64,000 nt of DNA from Rathayibacter sp. VKM Ac-2857 (GTDB lineage: Bacteria > Actinomycetota > Actinomycetes > Actinomycetales > Microbacteriaceae), in assembly GCF_013205025.1 (NCBI RefSeq), contig NZ_JABMLE010000002.1, positions 1,193,670 through 1,257,669 of the forward strand, in the 5' to 3' direction. Of this stretch, positions 8,907 to 18,360 are shown piece after piece. The translations under genes were made by a program, and so were the position numbers. The notes beneath the pieces are model-generated. The model was given only the letters and a program-made list of their open reading frames with translations. It had not been told where the DNA came from and searched no databases. The stretch's first letter is position 1; every line of letters begins with the position of its first letter.

Positions 8907-10451
8907 GTGAACGTCCGCGAGCTGCTCGGCCACCCGGAGCTGCAGCTCACCCTCGTCGGCGGCGACGACGTCCAGCTGGCCCGCGCGATCTCGGGCACCT
9001 ACACGATCGACCTGCCCGACCCCGGCCGCTTCCTCTCCCCCGGCGACGTGGTGCTGACCAGCGCGCTCTGGACCTCCGGCCGGGAGAGCGTCGAGCGCTT
9101 CGTCGGCGGCGTCGCCGACCGCGGGGTCGTCGCCATCGTCGTCGGCCTGATCGCGGTCGGCTCGCTGCCGGCCGGCATGCTCGAGGTCTGCCGTCGGCAC
9201 GGCGTCGCCCTGCTGACGGTCGCCCCCGACGTGTCGTTCAAGACCATCGCGCAGACCGTCGCCGGAGTGATCGCGCAGGCCGACCTGCCGACGCTCGGCC
9301 GCGAGGCCCGGTTCGCGCGCCGCCTGCTCGCCGACCCCGCCTCGGGCGAGGGCGTCCAGGTCGCGCTGCGGGCCTTCTTCGAGGAGTTCGCGCACGGCAG
9401 CTGGGCCGTCGACCGCGCCGGCACCCTGGTCGCCTCCGCCGGCGGACTGCCCACGGCCGCCGACTACGGCGCCGCCTGGGAAGCCTCCCTCTCCTCCCCC
9501 GACAGCCGCTGGGAGGTCACCGAGCACGGCCGCTCGCTCTCCCGTCGCGCCCTCTTCTCCGCCGCCGGTGAGCGGCTCGGGGTGCTCGTCGTCACCGGCG
9601 ATCAGCGCGGCTGGTCGGACGAGACCGCGGACGGCGTCGAGCTGCTCGCCGGTGCGGTCGCGGGCCGACTCGACCTCGCCCGGCAGCGCGAGCGCGCGTC
9701 GGCCGCGCCGCTGCTCGACCTGCTCCGGGCGCTCCTGCACGACGAGCTGCCCGAGTCCGAGACCGCCGTGCGGCTGCGGCTGCTCGGCTTCCGCCTCGGC
9801 GCGCCGCTCCGGGTGGTCGTCGCGCGCACCGATGATCCGTCGCTGCCGCCGGAGGCGCTGCTGCAGCCGCTGCGTGCGGCCGCGGAGCGCGAGCACGCTC
9901 TGACGCTGGGCGCGGTGCTCGACGGGGCTGCCGTGCTGCTGCTCGGCGATCCCGCGGACGGGACGGCGACCCCCGGCCCCGCGCTGCGCTCCGCCGTGGA
10001 GGCGGCGCCGTGGCTGCTGCACGAGCGCCGGATCGCGATCGGCGTTGGGGACGCCTCCCGTGAGGTCGCGCAGCTGGGGGTCTCGCTGCTCGCCGCCCGC
10101 GAGCGGGCGCGCGGCGCCTCCTCGGACGAGCCCGTCTCGATCGTCGAGCACACCGTCCCCGTCTCCAGCGACGCCCTGCTCGAGCTGGTCGCGCCGCGCA
10201 CCCGCGCGGCCTTCGCGCTCGCCGTCCTCGGACCGCTGGTCCGCTACGACGACGAGCACCGCAGCGACATGGTCGAGACCCTGCGCGTCTTCCTCGAGAG
10301 CGGCGGCTCCTGGCGCCAGGCCGCCGACCGCCTGCACCTGCACGCCAGCACCCTCCGCTACCGGATGCAGCGGATCGAGGCGCTGACCGGCCGCGATCTC
10401 TCCGCGATGGCCGACCGCGTCGACCTGCACCTGGCGCTCCGCTTCCTCTAG
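8907..10451 (+). CDS. PucR-family transcriptional regulator
   Basis: 514 residues from a GTG at 8907 with GAGGAG upstream. The N-terminal PucR domain (about 1-125) has LSPGDVVLTSALW and VAIVVG. A central GGDEF-like/CdaR region follows. The C-terminal PucR helix-turn-helix (about 455-514) reads SWRQAADRLHLHASTLRYR and ends VDLHLALRFL. Family members respond to small metabolites such as purine-degradation products or amino-acid derivatives. Its effector is unknown and it is not part of an obvious catabolic operon; surface gene A lies 178 bases downstream. A decayed copy of its last 13 codons is found at 14141-14180, so the 3' end was carried along in a later duplication. Confidence 0.88.
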   Translation: MNVRELLGHPELQLTLVGGDDVQLARAISGTYTIDLPDPGRFLSPGDVVLTSALWTSGRESVERFVGGVADRGVVAIVVGLIAVGSLPAGMLEVCRRHGVALLTVAPDVSFKTIAQTVAGVIAQADLPTLGREARFARRLLADPASGEGVQVALRAFFEEFAHGSWAVDRAGTLVASAGGLPTAADYGAAWEASLSSPDSRWEVTEHGRSLSRRALFSAAGERLGVLVVTGDQRGWSDETADGVELLAGAVAGRLDLARQRERASAAPLLDLLRALLHDELPESETAVRLRLLGFRLGAPLRVVVARTDDPSLPPEALLQPLRAAAEREHALTLGAVLDGAAVLLLGDPADGTATPGPALRSAVEAAPWLLHERRIAIGVGDASREVAQLGVSLLAARERARGASSDEPVSIVEHTVPVSSDALLELVAPRTRAAFALAVLGPLVRYDDEHRSDMVETLRVFLESGGSWRQAADRLHLHASTLRYRMQRIEALTGRDLSAMADRVDLHLALRFL

Positions 10452-10499
10452 TCGAGCGACTCGCGGAGCGGCTTCCGCCGCACCGCATCGCCTGCGCCA

Positions 10500-10629
10500 C
10501 ATGACCTTTCTGCGTCAGCGTGCGCTTCCGGCGCCACCTCTCGTCCTCCTCTGCCAGATGTTCGACGGTCGATGCGGCTGGATGCGAGCATTCGTCGTCC
10601 CCGCCGTCCATCCACTCCGAGGAGCCCCC
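10500..10629 (+). promoter_or_regulatory. Conserved 5' leader of surface gene A
   Basis: This block (GCGTCAGCGTGCGCTTCC, GATGCGAGCATTCGTCGTCC, then GAGGAGCCCCC before the GTG) recurs ahead of genes B (about 12100-12218) and C (about 14229-14347). Conservation outside the coding region suggests a shared promoter/leader copied with the gene. I cannot assign -35/-10 boxes with confidence. Confidence 0.5.
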
Positions 10630-11901
10630 GTGCATCGTCGTCCCGACTCCCTCCGCCCGCGCCGCTGCGCCGGCACCCCGTTCACCGTCGCCGCCTCCCT
10701 CGCCCTGACCGTCGGCCTGCTCGGCTCCGCCACCGCCGCCCATGCCGCCGAGGCGCCTCCGGCCTCCCCCACCCCCACTGCGAGCGCGACCGCCCAGCAC
10801 CCCGCGCTGAAGGCGACCGCCCGCGGGGAGCTCGTCCTCAAGCCCGGCGAGAGTCCGAAGGTCGGCACCGAGGTGAAGTGGACCATCACGGTCATCAACT
10901 CTGGCGACGTCCCCCTCACCGACGTGGCCTACGTCCTCATCGGCCACCACCTCGACCTGCAACCCGGCCAGACCAGCGAGCTGACCACGTCGAGCACCCT
11001 CGACCAGAACGAGCTCGCGAACGGACACACCGCCGTAGACATCCCCATCGGCGGAACGACCCCCGACGGCGCACGGATCGAAGCATCCCTCACCGCCCGA
11101 CTCGACCTCCCCAGCCCGACGCCCGCACCGACTCCGCCCACACCGGCGCCCACCCCGACTCCGACCCCACCGGCACCTTCGCCGACCCCGCCTGCTCCTT
11201 CGCCGGCGCCGACCCCGGCCGAGCACCCGTCGCTGAGGGCGACGGCTCACGGTGAAGTCGTCCTCAAGCGAGGCGAGACCCCGAAGGTCGGCACCCCGGT
11301 GCGGTGGACCATCACGGTCACCAACACCGGTGACGTCCGCGTCCAGGACATCACCGCCGACGACACCGGCGACCTCATCGACCTCGACCCCGGCCAGACC
11401 GGAAAGCTGAAACTGACGACCACGCTCAGCCAAGAGGACCTCACGAACGGCTACACCCTCCTCGACGCCCTCATCACCGGCAAGACCCCCGCCGGCACCG
11501 AAGCCATCACCTTCCTCGTGAGCAAGGTCACCTTCGCCGCCCCGACGCCTCCGACGCCGACCCCCACCCCCACGCCTCCCACCCCGACGCCCACGCCTCC
11601 CACGCCCACACCCCCGGCACCCACCCCGACCCCGACCACACCGGCACCGGTCACCCCGACACCCGCCCCCTCTCCCAGCACGTCAGCCGCCGTCCTGCCC
11701 GTGACCCCGGGCTCCTCAGGCCCGTCCGGCTCGTCCGGCTCGACCGCGAAGGTCTCGTCCGTGGCGGACACGGCCCAGCGCCGCCTCGCCTCGACCGGGT
11801 ACGACGCATCGAGCGCTCTGCCCGCTGCCGGAATCCTCACCGCCCTCGGCGCGCTCGGCGTGCTCCTCGGCCGCCGCCGACGGCACCGCACAGCCGACTG
11901 A
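10630..11901 (+). CDS. Surface protein A: two DUF11-like domains, LAXTG anchor
   Basis: 423 residues from GTG 10630, preceded by GAGGAG; the open frame extends 43 codons further upstream but that part is the conserved leader. Signal peptide (FTVAASLALTVGLL..AAHA, cleavage about residue 37). Two domains of about 90 residues follow, each reading ATARGELVLKPGE.PKVGT.VKWTITVTNTGDV and ending at a Pro/Thr linker (PTPAPTPP). They resemble the DUF11/DUF7507 beta-sandwich stalk domains of actinobacterial surface proteins. The C-terminus has LASTG, a hydrophobic helix and RRRRHR: a sortase signal. First of six tandem paralogues. Likely a wall-linked stalk protein; ligand unknown. Confidence 0.85.
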   Translation: MHRRPDSLRPRRCAGTPFTVAASLALTVGLLGSATAAHAAEAPPASPTPTASATAQHPALKATARGELVLKPGESPKVGTEVKWTITVINSGDVPLTDVAYVLIGHHLDLQPGQTSELTTSSTLDQNELANGHTAVDIPIGGTTPDGARIEASLTARLDLPSPTPAPTPPTPAPTPTPTPPAPSPTPPAPSPAPTPAEHPSLRATAHGEVVLKRGETPKVGTPVRWTITVTNTGDVRVQDITADDTGDLIDLDPGQTGKLKLTTTLSQEDLTNGYTLLDALITGKTPAGTEAITFLVSKVTFAAPTPPTPTPTPTPPTPTPTPPTPTPPAPTPTPTTPAPVTPTPAPSPSTSAAVLPVTPGSSGPSGSSGSTAKVSSVADTAQRRLASTGYDASSALPAAGILTALGALGVLLGRRRRHRTAD

Positions 11902-11949
11902 CCGATCGCCGGCGAAGTCGACGCCCCGCGACACCGCCAGCGATCCACG

Positions 11950-11988
11950 ACGGCCCGAGCCCGCCCTCCCGGCGAGTTCGGGCCGTTT
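11950..11988 (+). terminator. Terminator hairpin after surface gene A
   Basis: ACGGCCCGAGC pairs with GTTCGGGCCGT across a short loop, followed by TTCCTCG. The same hairpin design follows genes B, C and D, so it was copied with the gene unit. Confidence 0.7.
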
Positions 11989-12099
11989 CCTCGTCCCCGA
12001 ACGATCACTGCTGCGTCGCCGCGAACGGAGGACCGCGCCGACGGCCGCCGTCGACATCGTCGGCCCGGAATCCGCACCACTTGCGCCACCCGACCACTC

Positions 12100-12218
12100 C
12101 GCGTCAGCGTGCGCTTCCAGCGCCACCTCTCCTCCTCCCGTGCCAGATCCTCGACGCTCGGATCGCCAGGATGCGAGCATTCGTCGTCCCCGCCATCCAT
12201 CCATCCAGAGGAGCCCCC
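12100..12218 (+). promoter_or_regulatory. Conserved 5' leader of surface gene B
   Basis: Matches the leader of gene A (GCGTCAGCGTGCGCTTCC, GGATGCGAGCATTCGTCGTC), including AGAGGAGCCCCC ahead of the GTG at 12219. The wider gap 11902-12218 holds the gene A terminator and otherwise nothing I recognise. Confidence 0.5.
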
Positions 12219-14022
<1,804 letters not shown>

Positions 14023-14069
14023 CGGATCGCCGGTGGAGTCGACGCCCTCGACACCACCGGCGATCCGCT

Positions 14070-14107
14070 ACGGCCCGAGCCCGCCCATCAGGCGAGCTCG
14101 GGCCGTT
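14070..14107 (+). terminator. Terminator hairpin after surface gene B
   Basis: ACGGCCCGAGC / GCTCGGGCCGT perfect 11-bp stem followed by TTCCTCG; same design as after genes A and D. Confidence 0.7.
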
Positions 14108-14140
14108 TCCTCGTTTCCGAGTGATCGCTCCCTCCGCCGT

Positions 14141-14180
14141 GCCCGACTGCATCGACCTGCACCTGGGGCTGCGCTTCCTG
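14141..14180 (+). pseudogene. Remnant of the 3' end of a PucR-type regulator gene
   Basis: In one frame these bases encode CIDLHLGLRFL, matching the last residues RVDLHLALRFL of the PucR regulator at 8907-10451. The nucleotide match is about 34 of 40 by eye, compared with 10410-10449. It lies ahead of gene C just as the intact gene lies ahead of gene A. The simplest reading is that the duplicated unit ran from the regulator's 3' end through a surface gene. The rest of this gap (14023-14347) holds the gene B terminator and the gene C leader. Confidence 0.6.
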
Positions 14181-14228
14181 ATGCCGGACGCCCCGCCGAG
14201 GAACACGACCTGCGCCAGACGGACGCCC

Positions 14229-14347
14229 CGCGTCAGCCTGCGCTCCGGGCGCCAGATGTTCTCTCGTCTGCCAGATGTTCGACGACCGATTCGGCCCGAT
14301 GCGAGCATTCGTCGTCCTGCCTTCCATCCCACTTCTGAGGAGCCTCC
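14229..14347 (+). promoter_or_regulatory. Conserved 5' leader of surface gene C
   Basis: Same leader as genes A and B (CGCGTCAGCCTGCGCT, GATGCGAGCATTCGTCGTCC), with a small internal duplication of TGCCAGATGTTC. Ends TGAGGAGCCTCC before the GTG. Confidence 0.5.
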
Positions 14348-15973
14348 GTGCACCGACGTCCCGACTCCGTCCGCCTGCGCCGCTGCGCCGGCACCCCGCT
14401 CACCGTCGCCGCCTCCCTCGCCCTGACCGTCGGACTCCTCGGCACAGCCTCGGCCGCCCACGCCGCCGTGGTGCCGACGGCCACCCCGACCCCCACCGCG
14501 AGCGCGACCGCGAAGGGCGCCGCTTTCAGCGCGACCGCGCGCGGCGAGCTCGTCCTCAAGCCCGGCGAGAAACCGGCGGTCGGCACCGAGGTGAAGTGGA
14601 CCATCACCGCCACGAACACCGGCGACGTCCCCCTCGACGACGTCGCCCGAACGATCGTCGGACCCGGCCGCCATCTGGAACCCGGCGAGACCCTCGAGCT
14701 GACCTCGTCGACCACGCTCAACCAGAAGCAACTCGCGGAAGGCCTCGCCGTCCTCGACGAGTTCGCCGGCGCGAGGACACCTGACGGCGTCTCGGTCTAC
14801 GCACGCGTCCGCGGCCGACTCGCCCTCCCGGCCCCGACTCCGACTCCGACTCCGACTCCGACTCCGACCACTCCGGCACCCACTCCGACGACACCGGCAC
14901 CCACCCCGACGCCCACCCCACCCGCACCCTCACCGGCTCCGACTCCCGCACCGACGGCTGCCGAGCACCCTTCACTGAAAGCGACCGCCCGCGGCGAGCT
15001 CGTCCTGAAGCCCGACGAGAAGCCGACCATAGGCACCGAGGTGAAGTGGACCATCACGGTCACCGACACCGGCGACGTCGCCCTCTACGACGTCTCCGTC
15101 GGGGAGACGGGCGACGAGGTCGATCTCGCGCCCGGCCAGACCGAGGAACTGACGCTGAGCACGACCCTCGGACAGAAGGACCTCGACGACCGCGCCGCCG
15201 TGCTCACGACGTTCGCGGGCGGCGACACCGAGTACGGCGAGTTCATCAGCGTCGACGTGACCGGCAGACTCGCCCTGCCGACCCCGACCCCACCGGCACC
15301 GACTCCGACTCCCACTCCCACTCCCACCCCGCCGGCGCCCATCCCGACTCCGATCCCGACCCCTCCGGCGCCCACCCCGGCCCCCCAGGGCGCGCTGGAG
15401 GTGTCCGCCCGCGGCGAGCTCGTCCTCGAGCCCGGCGAGAAGCCCGCAGTCGGCACCGAGGTCGAATGGACCATCACGGTCACCAACACCCGCGCCGACA
15501 CCATCTACGACATCGCCAGCAGGACCTCCGAGAACTTCTTCGACCTGCAGCCCGGCGAGACCAACGAGCTGACCTCCACGACCGAACTCACCCAGGCCGA
15601 CCTCACCCACGGCTACACCGTGCTCGACGACATCGTCGCCGGATTCACCCTCACCGAGGACGAGGTCAGCGCACCCGTCACCGCCCGACTCACCCTCTCG
15701 ACGCCCACCCCGACGCCCACGCCCACCCCGCCGGCGCCCACCCCAGCACCGGAGCCGTCACCGGCCACTCCGGCGATGGTCGCTCCCCCAGCCTCCGCCA
15801 CGACGGGCTCCACCACGAAGAGCTCGAACGCCGCCGAGGCGTCGAAGAACCGCCTCGCGGAGACCGGGTCCGACGCGGCCGGCGCGCTCTCCGCCGCCGG
15901 GATCCTCACCGCCCTCGGCGCACTCGGCGTGCTCGTCGGGCGTCGTCGCCGGCGCAGCCGCTCGACCCACTGA
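14348..15973 (+). CDS. Surface protein C: three DUF11-like domains, LAXTG anchor
   Basis: 541 residues from GTG 14348 (GAGGAG upstream). Signal peptide LTVAASLALTVGLL..AAHA. Three repeat domains beginning near residues 58, 215 and 355, each with GELVLKPGEKP.VGTEVKWTIT and a terminal LTQADLTHGYTVLD-type strand. Linkers are PTPTPTPTP. C-terminus LAETGSDAAGALSAAG, helix, RRRRRSR is almost the same as in B, so B and C are the closest pair. Wall-anchored stalk protein; function unknown. Confidence 0.87.
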   Translation: MHRRPDSVRLRRCAGTPLTVAASLALTVGLLGTASAAHAAVVPTATPTPTASATAKGAAFSATARGELVLKPGEKPAVGTEVKWTITATNTGDVPLDDVARTIVGPGRHLEPGETLELTSSTTLNQKQLAEGLAVLDEFAGARTPDGVSVYARVRGRLALPAPTPTPTPTPTPTTPAPTPTTPAPTPTPTPPAPSPAPTPAPTAAEHPSLKATARGELVLKPDEKPTIGTEVKWTITVTDTGDVALYDVSVGETGDEVDLAPGQTEELTLSTTLGQKDLDDRAAVLTTFAGGDTEYGEFISVDVTGRLALPTPTPPAPTPTPTPTPTPPAPIPTPIPTPPAPTPAPQGALEVSARGELVLEPGEKPAVGTEVEWTITVTNTRADTIYDIASRTSENFFDLQPGETNELTSTTELTQADLTHGYTVLDDIVAGFTLTEDEVSAPVTARLTLSTPTPTPTPTPPAPTPAPEPSPATPAMVAPPASATTGSTTKSSNAAEASKNRLAETGSDAAGALSAAGILTALGALGVLVGRRRRRSRSTH

Positions 15974-16021
15974 CCGCTCGCCGTCGGAGTCGACGCCCTT
16001 CGACGCTGCCGGCGAGCCACG

Positions 16022-16060
16022 ACGGCCCGAATCCGCCCACCTGGTCGGGTTCGGGTCGTT
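16022..16060 (+). terminator. Terminator hairpin after surface gene C
   Basis: ACGGCCCGAATCCG pairs with CGGGTTCGGGTCGT with one G-T pair and is followed by TCTC. Weaker version of the hairpins after A, B and D. Confidence 0.55.
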
Positions 16061-16164
16061 CTCACTCGCCGGGTGATCGCTCCCTGCGGAACACCGAACG
16101 ATCGATCCCGCGACCGGCCCCTTCTCGTCGCCGACCTGCCCGTTTCGACACAACGCCCACCACT

Positions 16165-16301
16165 ACTGCGCATCAGTGCCATCACTCTCATCGGGCGCCT
16201 GATTGCCTACTTCACGCCATAAAGGTGGCAACCCCTCATCGCCGATGTGATCGTTTCCGAGCTCCGCTCAATATTCGAATCACCCATGCCTAGGAGTTCC
16301 C
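16165..16301 (+). promoter_or_regulatory. Conserved 5' leader of surface gene D
   Basis: GCGCATCAGTGCCATCACT, TCATCGGGCGCCTGATTGCC and CCTAGGAGTTCCC before the ATG recur with few changes ahead of gene E (18225-18360). The region is more A+T-rich than its surroundings (CACGCCATAAAGGTGGC, TCAATATTCGAATCACC), as expected for a promoter. No box is assigned. Confidence 0.5.
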
Positions 16302-18053
16302 ATGACCCCACGCCGCCCCGACGCCCAGGGACCCCGCCGGTCCCTCGGAGCACCGCTCAGCATCGCCGCCTCGCTCACCTTGAGCGCCTGCCTGCTCGGC
16401 TCCATCGCCCTCGTCGCCCACGCCGACGAGGCCGCCGTGCCCGTCGTCTCCGAGACCACCGCTCAGGCCGTCGTCGTCGACCCCACCGCGCAGGCCGTCG
16501 CCTCGGCGCCCACCGCACGCGAGGCCGCGCCCGCTCCGGCCGCGCAGACGTCCGCCCCAACGGTCTCCCCGGCGCCCGTCTCCCCGGCAGCCTCAGCGGC
16601 ACCCGCTGCAACGGCGTCCGGCGAAGCGACGGTGCATGCCACAGCCGCTCCCGCCACCCCGGCGCCGACCGCGCCCGCGGCCGAGGCGCCGATCGCACCG
16701 GCCCCTGCGCTCCAGGATGCGCCGGCCGACGCGCCCGCGGCGGCGACCGAGACGCCGGTCTCAGCGCCTCAGCAGCAGCCCACTCCGGCCGCATCTGCAT
16801 CGATGTCGGACGGCGTGACCGCGACGGTGAAGGGCGTCCTCGATCTGAAGCCCGGCGAGACGCCGACGGTCGGCACCCCGGTCAAGTGGACCATCACCCT
16901 CCACAACACCACGTCCCACCCGGTCGACGTCCTCAAAGCGCTCCTCCACCTCGAGCCCGGCGAGAGCGGCGACGTCGAGGACAACCTCGCACCGACCACG
17001 CTCACCCAGGCGGACCTCGACGCCGGCCGCGTCACCTACGCCAGCCGCTACGACGTCGTCTCCCACGACGGCCGCCAGATCATCCGCGCGCAGGGCGCAC
17101 TCGAGCTGGCCAAGACTGCAACGACTTGGGCCACGACCCCTGCGCCGACCACCACCCCGACCACGCCCGCGCCCGACACCACCCCGAGCACCACCGCCGC
17201 CGACCAGGTGACGGCCTCCGTCCGCGGTGCCCTCGACCTCAAGCCCGGCGAGACGCCGACGGTCGGCACCCCGGTCAAGTGGACCATCACCCTCCACAAC
17301 ACCACGTCCCACCCGGTCGACGTCCTCAAAGCGCTCCTCCACCTCGAGCCCGGCGAGAGCGGCGACGTCGAGGACAACCTCGCACCGACCACGCTCACCC
17401 AGGCGGACCTCGACGCCGGCCGCGTCACCTACGCCAGCCGCTACGACGTCGTCTCCAACGACGTCCGCCAGATCATCCGCGCGCAGGGCGCACTCGAGCT
17501 GGCCAGCACGACCACGCCGACCACCCCGGCCGCCCCGACCGCCCCGACCACGCCGACCACGCCGACCTCGCCGGCCTCGCAGGCGCCGGACGCGCCCGCG
17601 CACGCAGCGCAGACGTCCTCGATCCGAGGCGAACTGCTCCTCACGCCCGGCGACAAGGTGACCGCGGACACCCGCGTGAAGTGGACGGTCACGATCACCA
17701 ACACCGGCGAAGTCCCCCTCCACAACGTCGACAACGGCCACACCGGAGAACGCGTCGACCTCGCCGTCGGCCAATCCAAAGACCTCACCATCACCCTCCC
17801 CCTCGGACAGAGTGCACTCGCCAACGGCACCGCCACCCTCACCGCCCGCACCTCCGGCACCACCGACACGGGCGTCCTCGTCCACAGCCGAGCCACCGGC
17901 ACCCTCACCCTCCCCACCACCACCACACCCACCAGCACACCCACCACCCCGGCCACGCCGACCGTCCCCACCACGCCGACCGCGCCGGCCTCGCAGGCAC
18001 CCGACGCGCCCGCGCACGCAGCGCAGACGTCCTCTGATCGAACGGCACACTGA
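16302..18053 (+). CDS. Surface-protein paralogue D: three DUF11-like domains, sorting signal missing
   Basis: 583 residues from ATG 16302 with TAGGAG upstream. Signal peptide SIAASLTLSACLLGSIALVAHADE; SAC looks like a lipobox but the hydrophobic run continues to AHA, so type I cleavage is likelier. An Ala/Pro/Thr-rich region (about 50-165) precedes two almost identical domains (VTATVKGVLDLKPGETPTVG and its copy). A third, different domain (SIRGELLLTPGDKVTADTRV) follows. The end ASQAPDAPAHAAQTSSDRTAH repeats the segment just before domain 3 and then stops. There is no LAXTG, no hydrophobic helix and no Arg tail, unlike all its paralogues. The last residues match the extreme tail of B (TDRTAH), pointing to a deletion. 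The product should be secreted, not wall-linked. Confidence 0.82.
   Translation: MTPRRPDAQGPRRSLGAPLSIAASLTLSACLLGSIALVAHADEAAVPVVSETTAQAVVVDPTAQAVASAPTAREAAPAPAAQTSAPTVSPAPVSPAASAAPAATASGEATVHATAAPATPAPTAPAAEAPIAPAPALQDAPADAPAAATETPVSAPQQQPTPAASASMSDGVTATVKGVLDLKPGETPTVGTPVKWTITLHNTTSHPVDVLKALLHLEPGESGDVEDNLAPTTLTQADLDAGRVTYASRYDVVSHDGRQIIRAQGALELAKTATTWATTPAPTTTPTTPAPDTTPSTTAADQVTASVRGALDLKPGETPTVGTPVKWTITLHNTTSHPVDVLKALLHLEPGESGDVEDNLAPTTLTQADLDAGRVTYASRYDVVSNDVRQIIRAQGALELASTTTPTTPAAPTAPTTPTTPTSPASQAPDAPAHAAQTSSIRGELLLTPGDKVTADTRVKWTVTITNTGEVPLHNVDNGHTGERVDLAVGQSKDLTITLPLGQSALANGTATLTARTSGTTDTGVLVHSRATGTLTLPTTTTPTSTPTTPATPTVPTTPTAPASQAPDAPAHAAQTSSDRTAH
16838..17504 (+). repeat. Near-identical direct repeat of one domain inside gene D
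   Basis: About 16838-17112 and 17229-17504 encode the same domain and are almost identical in DNA; the visible difference is CCCACGACGG versus CCAACGACGT near the end. Synonymous sites are conserved too, which means recent duplication or gene conversion. Confidence 0.8.
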
Positions 18054-18101
18054 CCGATCGCCGATGGACTCGACACCCCTCGGCATCACCGGCGGTCCAC
18101 G

Positions 18102-18138
18102 ACGGCCCGAGCCCGCCCTCCGGCGAGCTCGGGCCGTT
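18102..18138 (+). terminator. Terminator hairpin after gene D
   Basis: ACGGCCCGAGC / GCTCGGGCCGT stem followed by TTCATCG. Still present although the gene's anchor region is lost. Confidence 0.7.
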
Positions 18139-18224
18139 TCATCGTTCCCGAGTGATCGCTGCGGGTGCGCCGCGGAGCGTGCGCAGCCGGCCGCCGTCGA
18201 CCCAGTCGACCCGGATTTCGCCAT

Positions 18225-18360
18225 GGTGCCGCATCAGCGTCATCTCTCTCATCGGGCGCCTGACTGCCTTATTTGCGCCACCGATGTGCGCACCGGATCG
18301 AAAAGTGTGAACATTTCCGAGCTTCACTCGACATTTGATTACCACCGCCTAGGAGTTCCC
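18225..18360 (+). promoter_or_regulatory. Conserved 5' leader of surface gene E
   Basis: CCGCATCAGCGTCATCTCT, CTCATCGGGCGCCTGACTGCC and CCTAGGAGTTCCC match the leader of gene D. Includes an A+T-rich patch (CATTTGATTACC). The rest of the gap 18054-18360 holds the gene D terminator. Confidence 0.5.
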
